Assembly: GCA_025934695.1 (NCBI GenBank)
Contig: JAICWS010000006.1
Location: forward strand, 202,880-266,879
DNA: 64,000 nt
Source: Alphaproteobacteria bacterium
Lineage (GTDB): Bacteria > Pseudomonadota > Alphaproteobacteria > Micavibrionales > UBA2020
Direction: 5' to 3'
Shown: positions 52,076 to 60,898 of the stretch, one piece after another
Layout: every line of letters starts with the position of its first letter
Numbering within the stretch: the stretch's first letter is position 1
Made by a program: the position numbers and the translations under genes
Notes under the pieces: model-generated
Database searches by the model: none
What the model was told of the DNA's origin: nothing
What the model saw: only the letters and a program-made list of their open reading frames with translations

Positions 52076-54298
52076 ATGGATTCACCGCATACGATTGCCA
52101 GTTTCATCCGGCGATACAGAGACTATCTGCTCTGCGTGTTGCTGATCTTCGGCTGCGTCGCCGCGATTGTCGGCGTCACGACGAAATCCAGTGAAATGGT
52201 GGCGGAACGGAATCTGTGGATTTCCCACAGCCACCTCGTCATCGGCAAGGTGCAGGACCTGTCGCTGCGCATCGAGCGGATGACGGCGGCGGCGCGGGGA
52301 TATCAGCTTACGGGCGATCTCAAGTTCGCCAAGGATTACGATCTCGCCAAGGCTCAAACGTCGGACCTCATCGGCGAGCTGACCGACCTGTTCGCCGACA
52401 ATCCCGCGCAGATCGGCCGCATCAAGGAGCTGGAGCATTACTTCATTATTTATTCCGCCAGGCTGGATGCCGGCCGCGCGACTCAAGGCATGCTGCCCAA
52501 GCATACTGGCGACGCCGCTGAAGCCGCCAAAGCCGACCTGACCCGGGTCAGTTCCGACATCCTTCTCGATGAAACCAAGCTGCTCGACCAGCGTGTGAAT
52601 TCACTCGAAGAATACCGGTCGGAGAGCCGGGGACGCATTCTCACGATCGTTTCCTGCCTGACGGCGCTCCTTGTCCTCTTCGCCGCTTATTTCATCCGTC
52701 AGCAGCGGCGCCGCGATATGCTCGAGCAAAGCCTGGGCGAGGGCGGGGAAGTCTTCCGCCTCGCGATCGAGGGCGCCAGCGACGGTTTCTTCGAATGGAA
52801 CTTCATCACCGGCAAGGCTTTTTATTCCCGCCAGTTCTGGGGCATGCTGGGCTACGAGCCCGACCTGTTCCCGGCGACCATGCAGTCGTTCAAGGACCTG
52901 CTGCACCCCGACGACCGGCAGCGCCTGCTCGATTACATCGAACAGTACCTGGCCGGCGAAATTTCGGAATACCTCAACGTGTTCCGGATGCGCCACCAGA
53001 GCGGAAAATGGATCTGGATCAATGCGCGCGGCAAGGCCGTCTATGACGACCATGGCCGGCCCTGGCGGCTTGTCGGCGCCCATACCGACATCAGCCACAT
53101 CAAGGCCTACGAGGAAAAGCTCGAAAAGTCGAAAGAAGCGGCCGAAAAGGCGAACCGCGCCAAGACCGAATTCCTCGCGCACATGAGCCACGAGATCCGC
53201 ACGCCGCTGACGGCCATCAGCGGCATCGCCGAGATCTTCGAAGGCGCGCAGGCCAATCTCGACGCCAAACAGAAGCAGCTGGTGCGGACCTTAAGCTCGA
53301 GCACGGCCACGCTGAAGGACCTTATCAGCGACATCCTCGATTTCTCCAAGATCGAAAGCGGCGAGCTGGAACTCGAGGATACCAGTTTCCCCTTGAGCGA
53401 GCTGTTCGAGCAGGTCGTCAGCATCTTCTCGCTGCGCGCCTCCGAAAAAGGCATCAGCTTCACTTTCGACGACAGCGAAGTGAAAGGCGTCATGTTCATG
53501 GGCGACCGCCTGCGCCTGCGCCAGATCCTCATCAACCTCATTGGGAACGCGATCAAGTTCACCGCCAAGGGCAGCGTCGACGTCACCGTGCGCCGCGAGC
53601 AGCGGGGCGAAAACCCCTGCCTGCATATCGATGTCAAGGACACGGGCATCGGCATCGATCCCAAGCATTTCGACCTGATCTTCGAGCGCTTCAAGCAGGC
53701 GGACTCCTCCGTCTCGCGCAAGTACGGCGGCACGGGCCTGGGGCTTCCCATCTCGCTGCGCCTCGCGCGCCTCATGAAAGGCGATATTACGGTCCAGAGC
53801 GCGCCCGGCAAAGGCTCGCTGTTCACGCTGGAAGTGCCCTTGCGCATGGACGGGGCGGCTCCGTCGCCCCCGCCGGCGGACGCGGCGGCGCGCCCCTTCG
53901 AGCTGCGCCACATGAAAATCCTCCTGGTCGAGGATTACGTCGGCAACATTGTCATCCTCAGCTACCTTCTCGACGGGCTCAAATGCCGCTACGACGTTGC
54001 GCGCACCGGCCTGGAAGCCCTCAACAAGTGGAAGGAAGGGCGCTACGATCTCGTGCTCATGGACGTGCAGATGCCGGAGATGGACGGGTTTACGGCGACA
54101 TCGCAGATCCGCCGCATGGAGCAGGAAGGGGGCCTGCCGCGCACGCCGGTCATCGGCATGACGGCCCACGCGCTCGTCGGCGACAAGGAAAAATGCATCG
54201 AAGCGGGGATGGACGCTTATCTCTCCAAACCCATCATCGACGCCGAACTCAAGGCGAAGATTTTCGAACTGCTCGGGAATCGCAAGAAAGTGGCGTAA
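52076..54298 (+). CDS. Hybrid sensor histidine kinase (CHASE3-like, PAS, HisKA, HATPase, receiver)
   Basis: Two TM segments, PAS (FFEWNFITGKAFYSRQFWGMLGYEPD), FLAHMSHEIRTPLTAISG, GGTGLGLPISLRLARLM, C-terminal receiver (ILLVEDYVGN...LVLMDVQMPEMDGF). Confidence 0.93.
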   Translation: MDSPHTIASFIRRYRDYLLCVLLIFGCVAAIVGVTTKSSEMVAERNLWISHSHLVIGKVQDLSLRIERMTAAARGYQLTGDLKFAKDYDLAKAQTSDLIGELTDLFADNPAQIGRIKELEHYFIIYSARLDAGRATQGMLPKHTGDAAEAAKADLTRVSSDILLDETKLLDQRVNSLEEYRSESRGRILTIVSCLTALLVLFAAYFIRQQRRRDMLEQSLGEGGEVFRLAIEGASDGFFEWNFITGKAFYSRQFWGMLGYEPDLFPATMQSFKDLLHPDDRQRLLDYIEQYLAGEISEYLNVFRMRHQSGKWIWINARGKAVYDDHGRPWRLVGAHTDISHIKAYEEKLEKSKEAAEKANRAKTEFLAHMSHEIRTPLTAISGIAEIFEGAQANLDAKQKQLVRTLSSSTATLKDLISDILDFSKIESGELELEDTSFPLSELFEQVVSIFSLRASEKGISFTFDDSEVKGVMFMGDRLRLRQILINLIGNAIKFTAKGSVDVTVRREQRGENPCLHIDVKDTGIGIDPKHFDLIFERFKQADSSVSRKYGGTGLGLPISLRLARLMKGDITVQSAPGKGSLFTLEVPLRMDGAAPSPPPADAAARPFELRHMKILLVEDYVGNIVILSYLLDGLKCRYDVARTGLEALNKWKEGRYDLVLMDVQMPEMDGFTATSQIRRMEQEGGLPRTPVIGMTAHALVGDKEKCIEAGMDAYLSKPIIDAELKAKIFELLGNRKKVA

Positions 54299-54371
54299 GG
54301 TCGCTCAGCAGACCGAAGCCCTCTCCCGCGGGGAAGCGGAAGAGGGCACAGGGGGTCTCACAACAGAGGGC

Positions 54372-54983
54372 TTACACAATCCCGGAGGCTTCGCCGCCGG
54401 CTTTCGTGGCCGCCGCCGCCACGGCCGCCGGGATCTCCGGCAAGTCGTCGCGGGCGTCGGGTATCTTTTGCCGCGCAGCCGCCGGTATATAGCGGTGCTC
54501 GCGGGCGGGCGGCGCCAGCAGGTCCTGGAGCTGTTTGCGGGCGCGCGACAGGCGCGAACGCACGGTGCCGACCGGTATTTGCAGCATTTCCGACACTTCT
54601 TCGTACCGCATGCCGCGGATACAGACCAAAATCAGCATCTCGCGGTGCTCTTTCGAAAGCTGCTTCATGCTTTCGCGCACCTTGGCGAGGTCGGTCGTGA
54701 CCTCCTGCGAGGGGCCGATCGAAGCCTGCTCGATATAAGGCGTGGGATCGTACTGGGTGTCGAACTTCTTCTTGTGGCGATACTGGGACGCGAAGAGGTT
54801 AAACATGATCTTCGACGTCCAGCTAAAGAGGTTGGTGCCGTCCTGGAAGTAATCCTTTTTCTCCAGCGCGCGCAGCAACGTCGCCTGGACAAGATCTTCC
54901 GCATCGCTCGCATTCCTCGTCAGGCGGAGGGCGAACTTGCGCAGATTTTCCATCTCATTGATCAGCGCTTCTTGTTTGAACAT
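54372..54983 (-). CDS. ECF sigma factor (EcfG-like), copy 2
   Basis: Closely matches copy 1 across regions 2 and 4 (LSKEHREMLILVCIRGMRYEEVSEMLQIPVGTVRSRLSRARKQLQDLL). Confidence 0.92.
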   Translation of the reverse strand: MFKQEALINEMENLRKFALRLTRNASDAEDLVQATLLRALEKKDYFQDGTNLFSWTSKIMFNLFASQYRHKKKFDTQYDPTPYIEQASIGPSQEVTTDLAKVRESMKQLSKEHREMLILVCIRGMRYEEVSEMLQIPVGTVRSRLSRARKQLQDLLAPPAREHRYIPAAARQKIPDARDDLPEIPAAVAAAATKAGGEASGIV

Positions 54984-55081
54984 GAGTGCCTGCTCCTGTT
55001 TGTTTTTTCTTAGGTGATAATTAAAGTTTAGCTCTGGGGTGTAATAAGCTCTTGGCGGCCAGGTAACTCCCTCGAAAAAGT

Positions 55082-55903
55082 TTGTTTCCTTTTGGTTGCA
55101 AAGCGTCTATATGGATTGTACTTGTCGAAAATTTTAGTAACATTTTACATAGGGTGTGGTGTACCTTGCACAAGGCGACTGTTCTGACCGTCGATGACGA
55201 TGAAAACCTGCAGATTGTCATGCGACAATATCTGGAGCAGAACGGTTACCAGTTCATTTCGGCCATGAGCGGCGCCGAATTGATGAGCAAGCTCGACGTC
55301 GCCCACCCCGACATCATCCTTCTTGACCTCAACCTCCCCGACCAGGACGGGCTGTCGCTGCTGACTGCCATCCGCAGCAAAAGCAAGGCGCCCGTGATTG
55401 TTGTCAGCGGCAAGAATGAAACCGCGGACCGCATCGTGGGCCTTGAAATGGGTGCGGACGACTACCTGACCAAACCCTTCGAGATGCGCGAACTTTCCGC
55501 CCGCATCAAGGCTGTGCTGCGCCGCTCCGCCTCGACGGAAAAGCCCGCGGCCAGCGAAGCGGAATCCTCGCTTGGCAAAGCCAAGCGCCTGTCGTTCAGC
55601 GGCTGGGTGCTCGACCGCATGCAGTACCAGCTGTTCGACGCGGAAGGCAAGCCCGCCGACCTGACCAGCGGCGAATTCAAGCTGCTGGAGGCCCTCGTGG
55701 TCGCGCCGAACCGCGTGCTGTCGCGTGAACAGCTGTTCGAATTGACCCGCCAGGGCGAATTCGACGTCTATGACCGTGTCATCGACATCCAGATCGCCCG
55801 CATCCGCAAAAAGCTCAGCGACGATCCGCAGAACCCTTCGCTCATCAAGACCGTGCGCGGAGTCGGTTATATGTTCTGCGGCGAGGCGAAAGTCCTCGAC
55901 TGA
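55082..55903 (+). CDS. OmpR-family response regulator
   Basis: Receiver (VLTVDDDENLQIVMRQYLEQNGY...IILLDLNLPDQDG) plus winged helix (LTSGEFKLLEALV...VIDIQIARIRKKLSDDPQNPSLIKTVRGVGYMF). True start may be a downstream GTG/TTG. Confidence 0.92.
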   Translation: MFPFGCKASIWIVLVENFSNILHRVWCTLHKATVLTVDDDENLQIVMRQYLEQNGYQFISAMSGAELMSKLDVAHPDIILLDLNLPDQDGLSLLTAIRSKSKAPVIVVSGKNETADRIVGLEMGADDYLTKPFEMRELSARIKAVLRRSASTEKPAASEAESSLGKAKRLSFSGWVLDRMQYQLFDAEGKPADLTSGEFKLLEALVVAPNRVLSREQLFELTRQGEFDVYDRVIDIQIARIRKKLSDDPQNPSLIKTVRGVGYMFCGEAKVLD

Positions 55904-55915
55904 TTTCAGCGATGG

Positions 55916-56356
55916 TTAATGCAGTCGGTTGGCTGTCATGTAGCCCGCAAGGCTGGCGAGCGCGAGCGACGTGCGCGGATTCTCGGCGATTGGCGTCTCC
56001 AGCCCTTCGGTTGCCTGCTCGAGCATGGTGAAAAGCGCCTCGGCGGTTTCCTTCAGCGACTGCTCTTCGGGCGAGGGCTTTGCCGGCTTTGGACGTTCCG
56101 CCCAGGCAAAGCCGCCCGCGGCGCACCCGGCCAGGATAAACGCGCCGAGCGCCGTCGAAAGCGAGGCGGTCACCGGACCGTAAAGGACCGACATCCAGGT
56201 ATCGAATCCGATCAGGAGATAAACGAGGCCGGCGCAGGCCAGAAGGCAGGACATGGCCAATAGCCACAATCCCGCCATGCGCGACCCGCCCTGTTTTTCG
56301 GGACGGGCCAGCCAGCCGTTGATGACCGCAGCCAGGATCGGCTCGATGAAGCTCAT
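55916..56356 (-). CDS. Membrane protein of unknown function
   Basis: Two hydrophobic segments; downstream of and on the same strand as the DUF883 gene. Confidence 0.65.
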   Translation of the reverse strand: MSFIEPILAAVINGWLARPEKQGGSRMAGLWLLAMSCLLACAGLVYLLIGFDTWMSVLYGPVTASLSTALGAFILAGCAAGGFAWAERPKPAKPSPEEQSLKETAEALFTMLEQATEGLETPIAENPRTSLALASLAGYMTANRLH

Positions 56357-56365
56357 GCGTTACCT

Positions 56366-56692
56366 TCAGCGCCGCAGCAGGAAATTCAGGGCGAAACCGG
56401 CCATGAAAGCAATGACGATGCTGCGCCGCGGATTTTCCCGCACCTGCTCTTCGACTTTGAGGAGGCTCGCGTCGCCCTTGCCGAGGATCGTCTCCAGCCC
56501 GTCGCTCAGGGCGCCGCGTACTTCGTCGGCCTTGGCTTTGCCGCCGCGTTGGAGGTGGCGGCTTAACGAAACCATGCTCGATTTCAGCGAGTCGATGTCC
56601 TTGCGGATATCGCCGATGTCGGTGTAGTCCACGCCGTTCGGCGCGGTTTTGATGCCGGAGACCGAAGTATCCGTAATATTTGTCTGGGCCAT
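56366..56692 (-). CDS. DUF883/ElaB-YqjD-like membrane-anchored protein
   Basis: VEEQVRENPRRSIVIAFMAGFALNFLLRR C-terminus. Confidence 0.8.
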   Translation of the reverse strand: MAQTNITDTSVSGIKTAPNGVDYTDIGDIRKDIDSLKSSMVSLSRHLQRGGKAKADEVRGALSDGLETILGKGDASLLKVEEQVRENPRRSIVIAFMAGFALNFLLRR

Positions 56693-56728
56693 GGTGGGGT
56701 ACTCCATTGACACTTGTTCTCAGGCGCT

Positions 56729-56753
56729 AACGCCGGGCAGTAAAGTTAGTTCA
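56729..56753 (-). promoter_or_regulatory. EcfG-type promoter candidate for the DUF883 gene
   Basis: Minus strand TGAAC-N16-CGTT, 36 nt upstream of the chosen ATG. Confidence 0.5.
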
Positions 56754-56811
56754 CGAGAAAGCGGCCGGGCGGCCGCCTGGTCGAAGGCACCGCCCGGCCC
56801 GCGTATCGGCG

Positions 56812-57033
56812 TCAGGAAAGATCGGAAAGATCGCTGCGCTGCTGGTCTTCCCACTGTGTCAGTTGCCGTTCGGCATTGTCGCGCGTGATGCCATAGGCCT
56901 TCTGAATCTGGCCCGCCAGCTTGGTGCGGTCGCCATTGATCTGGGCGATGTCGTCGTCGGTCAGCTTGCCCCATTTTTGCTGGACCGCGCCTTTGATCTC
57001 ATTCCACTGTCCCTTGATGATGTCCTTGTTCAT
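56812..57033 (-). CDS. CsbD-family stress protein
   Basis: MNKDIIKGQWNEIKGAVQQKWGKLTDDDIAQINGDRTKLAGQIQKAYG. Confidence 0.93.
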   Translation of the reverse strand: MNKDIIKGQWNEIKGAVQQKWGKLTDDDIAQINGDRTKLAGQIQKAYGITRDNAERQLTQWEDQQRSDLSDLS

Positions 57034-57127
57034 GGCTGTGCCTCCTTAAGGCGCCGCTGCTGACGGTCCGGCCCTGACCCCGGGGCGCCCTCGGGATACA
57101 GGGCCGGCAGAACAACGAAGCAGGACG

Positions 57128-57946
57128 TTATTTGTTTCCCGCCTTGAAGGTTTCAAAGGTGCGCGCCTGATCGCCGTTCAGCTTCAGGTCGACGTTATTG
57201 CGCCGATCCTTGATGAGTTCAGACGCGTTGAAGTCGAGCGCGACCTTGTCGCCCCCCATTCCCAGGAAGCGGTTATACGACGCGATGATCAGATTCGCGC
57301 GGCCATTGCGCAGCGTTACGTTGTCGATGGCGGCAAGCTTCTTCCCGCTGGGATCCAGCAGGCTGCCGTCCATGATTTTCTTGAGGCTGAAGCCATTGGA
57401 GGGCAGCACGCGCGTGGTCGGCTTGTCCGACGGCTTGTACGAAAACTCGGCCACGTTCTCGATCGTCTTTTGCGTGATCGGCATCACGACGTCGCCGTCC
57501 TTCTTGCGGTCGATGACGGAATCGTAATCGAAGGCCGCGAGCTTTCCGCCGAGGCCGAGGAACGAGCTGTCCTTGACCACAATCATATTGGCCCGGCCCG
57601 AGGAGTCGAGGATGACGTCCGCGACGGTCGCCACGCGCTCGTTCTTCTGGTTATAAACGGGCTTGCCGATCATGCCGGCTGCCGTCATGCGCTTGTCGAT
57701 CGACACCGGGGCCGCAGCCGCGCCAGCTTCCTTGGGCAGCAGCGCCGCCTTCACGACGTCATGAGACGACATGGTGGTCCTGGTGTTGCTCATGGTATTC
57801 GATGCGGCCTGCTTGCCGGAATTCCATTCCCGGCTCATCTTGCCCGACATCGTGGTGTTGGAATTGTCCGAATAGGACTGCGCGAGCGCCGGCGCGGCGG
57901 CCAGCAGGGCTGCCATGGATACCGCGATCAATAAATTCCTTTTCAT
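57128..57946 (-). CDS. Exported PRC-barrel domain protein
   Basis: Signal peptide MKRNLLIAVSMAALLAAAPALAQ; IGKPVYNQKNERVATVADVILDSSGRANMIVV. Start reset to 57946. Confidence 0.85.
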   Translation of the reverse strand: MKRNLLIAVSMAALLAAAPALAQSYSDNSNTTMSGKMSREWNSGKQAASNTMSNTRTTMSSHDVVKAALLPKEAGAAAAPVSIDKRMTAAGMIGKPVYNQKNERVATVADVILDSSGRANMIVVKDSSFLGLGGKLAAFDYDSVIDRKKDGDVVMPITQKTIENVAEFSYKPSDKPTTRVLPSNGFSLKKIMDGSLLDPSGKKLAAIDNVTLRNGRANLIIASYNRFLGMGGDKVALDFNASELIKDRRNNVDLKLNGDQARTFETFKAGNK

Positions 57947-57989
57947 GTCCTTCTCCTTGGTGGTTTTTGGGCAAATTCGCCGCTCCGCA

Positions 57990-58015
57990 TACGTCAGGCC
58001 GAGATGTTCCGTTCC
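57990..58015 (-). promoter_or_regulatory. EcfG-type promoter candidate for the PRC-barrel gene
   Basis: Minus strand GGAAC-N17-CGTA, about 43 nt upstream of the ATG. Confidence 0.42.
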
Positions 58016-58208
58016 AAGAAGGCGCGGAACCGGAAGCGCGCACCGATGCGTTGGAATAGCGTGTGCGTCCGGAATTCCAGCAGGAAGCGGATAGCGTTTC
58101 GCATTTTGTCGTTTCGGGGGACCCCTCGCATGCCCTGACAACAGCAGTCCCCCGTTCAATGCAGCCCGGCCTTCAGGCCGGGCTGCTTGCTTATGCGGAC
58201 GGATCTCC

Positions 58209-58233
58209 GGAACAAGCTTTCCCCCGCTACGTT
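58209..58233 (+). promoter_or_regulatory. EcfG-type promoter candidate for the glycine-zipper lipoprotein gene
   Basis: GGAAC-N16-CGTT, exact match, 28 nt upstream of the ATG at 58262. Confidence 0.58.
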
Positions 58234-58261
58234 GGCCTTCATATCGAAACAGGAGGAAGTC

Positions 58262-58501
58262 ATGACAAAGCTTTCGAATCTCCGAATTGTAGCGGCCGGT
58301 CTTTGTATTGCGGCCCTTACGTCTTGCAGCGGCATGAATAGCACGCAGCAGCGCGTCGTTTCCGGTGCGGCTATCGGCGCCGGCGGCGGTGCCCTGATCG
58401 GCGCCGCGACGGGCGGTAACGCCGGCACCGGCGCCCTGATCGGCGCGGGCGCAGGCGCGGTTGGCGGTTATCTCGTCGACCAGGCTCATCGCCACGACTA
58501 A
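58262..58501 (+). CDS. Glycine-zipper lipoprotein
   Basis: Lipobox LTSC; GAAIGAGGGALIGAATGGNAGTGALIGAGAGAVGGYL. Confidence 0.88.
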   Translation: MTKLSNLRIVAAGLCIAALTSCSGMNSTQQRVVSGAAIGAGGGALIGAATGGNAGTGALIGAGAGAVGGYLVDQAHRHD

Positions 58502-58516
58502 GGCCTTTCGGTCATA

Positions 58517-58556
58517 AAGAAAGCGCGCCCTTTCTTCGGACGGGCGCGCTTCTTTT
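58517..58556 (+). terminator. Strong rho-independent terminator
   Basis: aagaaagcgcgccc-tttcttcgga-cgggcgcgcttcttttt. Confidence 0.9.
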
Positions 58557-58658
58557 TGGGCAACCTAACCCATATTTTTGCCGGGAAACCCAAACTTTCC
58601 GGCGGGAACCCGCGGCAGAGCCGGGAGCTTGGCCAATTTAGGGAAAAAGGGGATCATC

Positions 58659-58859
58659 ATGAGGGACAGCAGTATATTCGGGCTTTTGGGCATCCTTGCC
58701 GTGATCGCGCTTTTCATCTTCCTGATCACGCCGCATCCGCCCGGCAGCACCAGCGAAAAGATACGTCAGGCCGTGCGCCAGGAGATCAGTGTCACGTCCG
58801 ACCGGCTCAACAGTGCGTGGGATGCGGCGAAGCGCGACGCCGAGCGGCAGAACCGCTGA
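58659..58859 (+). CDS. Small single-TM protein
   Basis: MRDSSIFGLLGILAVIALFIFLITPHPP, helical tail; GGAAC-N17-GCTT upstream (58605-58630). Confidence 0.6.
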   Translation: MRDSSIFGLLGILAVIALFIFLITPHPPGSTSEKIRQAVRQEISVTSDRLNSAWDAAKRDAERQNR

Positions 58860-59020
58860 TATCCTCCTTATGTGCATCCCGGTACCGATGTCGAGCGATG
58901 GCGCGCAGACCATTTTGAGGAAACCGAAAGCCCATTTCGTAACTTAGCCCTAATTGGGAACCTCGGTCCTGCCCCGGGCATTGGCGCACCGTCAACCACA
59001 ATCCAAGTCCCGGATAGCTC

Positions 59021-60118
59021 ATGCCCTATATCGACAGCCGGCCCGATGCCGACGGGCAGGCCTTTCTCCTGAAAGGCGACTGGACGGTCGGCAACGCGGC
59101 GGACATTGAACACGACATACAGGCCCACCCGCCGCAGCGGGAAGGGACGCAGCCGCTTGTGGACGCGAGCAAAATCAAAAAGCTCGACACGGCGGGCGCC
59201 TGGCTCATCCGGAAGTATTTCGGCAGCGCCAGGTTCGAGCATCTGTCGGAGCGGCAGCGGGCGCTGATCGATTTCGTGCCGGAACGGCGGCCGCCGCCAT
59301 CCCCGCCGCCAAAGCGCCTGCAGGGCGCTTTCTTCATCGCCCTGGGCGCGGCGACGTCGCGGTATCTGGCCTTCAGTTATTCGCTGTTTTCCTTCATGGG
59401 GCTCGTCGCCATCCGCCTGGGCCGGAGCCTGCGCAATCCGCATCACTTGCGCGTGCCATCCATCGCGCGGCACATGAAGGAGACGGGGATCCAGGCGCTC
59501 CCCATCATCGGCCTGCTGGCGTTCGGCATCAGCATGGTCATTTCCTACCAGGGCGCGGTGCAGCTCCGCAAGTTCGGCGCCGAGATTTACACCATCGACC
59601 TGACCGTCATATCGCTTCTGCGCGAAATGGCGGTGCTCGTCACGGCGATCATGGTGGCCGGGCGCTCGGGCAGCGCATTCGCCGCCGAAATCGGCGTCAT
59701 GAAAATGCGCGGGGAGGTCGACGCCCTGCGCACGATGGGCATCGACCCGCTTGAAACCCTCGTGCTGCCGCGCCTGCTGGCGCTGTTCGTGACGCTGCCG
59801 GCGCTCGCGTTTTTCGCCGACATGGTGGGCATGATGGGCGGCAGCTTCATGTCAGCCCTGCAGATGCATATCGCGGTGCCGCAGTACATCGAACGCGTCC
59901 AGTCGATCGCGACCTGGCAGATGTTCTTCGTGGGCATGATCAAAGCGCCCGTCTTCGCGCTGTTGATCACGATGATCTGCACCTTCCAGGGCATGAGCGC
60001 GACGGGTTCGGCCGAGAATGTGGGCAAGCTCACCACCTTGGCCGTCGTGCAGTCGATTTTCCTCGTCATCATGACCGATGCCGTCTTTTCGGTCATGTTT
60101 TCCCGGATGGATGTCTGA
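59021..60118 (+). CDS. mlaE: MlaE-family ABC permease with N-terminal STAS-like domain
   Basis: LVDASKIKKLDTAGAWLIRKYF STAS-like; ALPIIGLLAFGISMVISYQGAVQLRKFG permease. Confidence 0.9.
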   Translation: MPYIDSRPDADGQAFLLKGDWTVGNAADIEHDIQAHPPQREGTQPLVDASKIKKLDTAGAWLIRKYFGSARFEHLSERQRALIDFVPERRPPPSPPPKRLQGAFFIALGAATSRYLAFSYSLFSFMGLVAIRLGRSLRNPHHLRVPSIARHMKETGIQALPIIGLLAFGISMVISYQGAVQLRKFGAEIYTIDLTVISLLREMAVLVTAIMVAGRSGSAFAAEIGVMKMRGEVDALRTMGIDPLETLVLPRLLALFVTLPALAFFADMVGMMGGSFMSALQMHIAVPQYIERVQSIATWQMFFVGMIKAPVFALLITMICTFQGMSATGSAENVGKLTTLAVVQSIFLVIMTDAVFSVMFSRMDV

Positions 60119-60119
60119 C

Positions 60120-60896
60120 ATGGCAGCCGTCGTCGAAGTCAAAGGGGTCGTCAACCGGTTCGGCGCGCAGACCGTGCACGACAAGCTCGACATGACGCTT
60201 GAAAAAGGCGAGATCCTGGGTCTTGTCGGCGGCTCGGGCTCGGGCAAGTCGGTGCTGCTGCGAACAATGCTGGGCCTGCACAAGCCCGACAAGGGGCGAG
60301 TGCTGGTCGGCGGACACGATGTGACCGACCTCAGCGAGGCGGAGCGGCGCGAGATGGCGGGCCGCTGGGGCGTGATGTTTCAGGACGGCGCCTTGTTTTC
60401 CAGCATGAACGTTCTCGACAACGTGGGAATGCCCCTGCGCGAGCATACGCATCTTCCCGACGCCGATGTCGACAGCCTGGCCGGCTTCAAGCTCAATATG
60501 GTCGGGCTCGAAGCGGCGGCGGCGCGCAAGATGCCGTCGGAACTGTCGGGCGGCATGGTGCGGCGCGCGGCGCTGGCCCGGGCGCTCGCGCTCGACCCTG
60601 AAATCCTGTTCCTTGACGAGCCGACAAGCGGCCTCGACCCCGTCAGTGCCGCAGCGTCGGACGACCTGATCCGCGAGCTGCACGGCGTACTGGACTTAAG
60701 CGTCCTCATCATCACCCACGATCTCGACACGCTCGTTAACATCTGCGACCGCATCGCCATGCTGGTCGACAAGAAGGTCGTGACCGGCACCTTCGAGGAC
60801 ATGACGCGTTCCGATAAGCCGGAGGTGAAAAAATTCTTCTGCGGGCCGCGCGCGCGCTCCGCCGTGGCCAGTGCGCAGGCGGCGGGGGCGGGATAG
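60120..60896 (+). CDS. mlaF: MlaF-family ABC ATPase
   Basis: GGSGSGKSVLLRTMLGL, ELSGGMVRRAALARAL, ILFLDEPTSGLDP. Confidence 0.93.
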   Translation: MAAVVEVKGVVNRFGAQTVHDKLDMTLEKGEILGLVGGSGSGKSVLLRTMLGLHKPDKGRVLVGGHDVTDLSEAERREMAGRWGVMFQDGALFSSMNVLDNVGMPLREHTHLPDADVDSLAGFKLNMVGLEAAAARKMPSELSGGMVRRAALARALALDPEILFLDEPTSGLDPVSAAASDDLIRELHGVLDLSVLIITHDLDTLVNICDRIAMLVDKKVVTGTFEDMTRSDKPEVKKFFCGPRARSAVASAQAAGAG

Positions 60897-60898
60897 CC

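Noticed and set aside
58026-58052. GGAAC-N18-CGTT, considered as another EcfG promoter
   Set aside because: Spacing one longer than the accepted 16-17, and the exact N16 motif at 58209 is much closer to the start codon.
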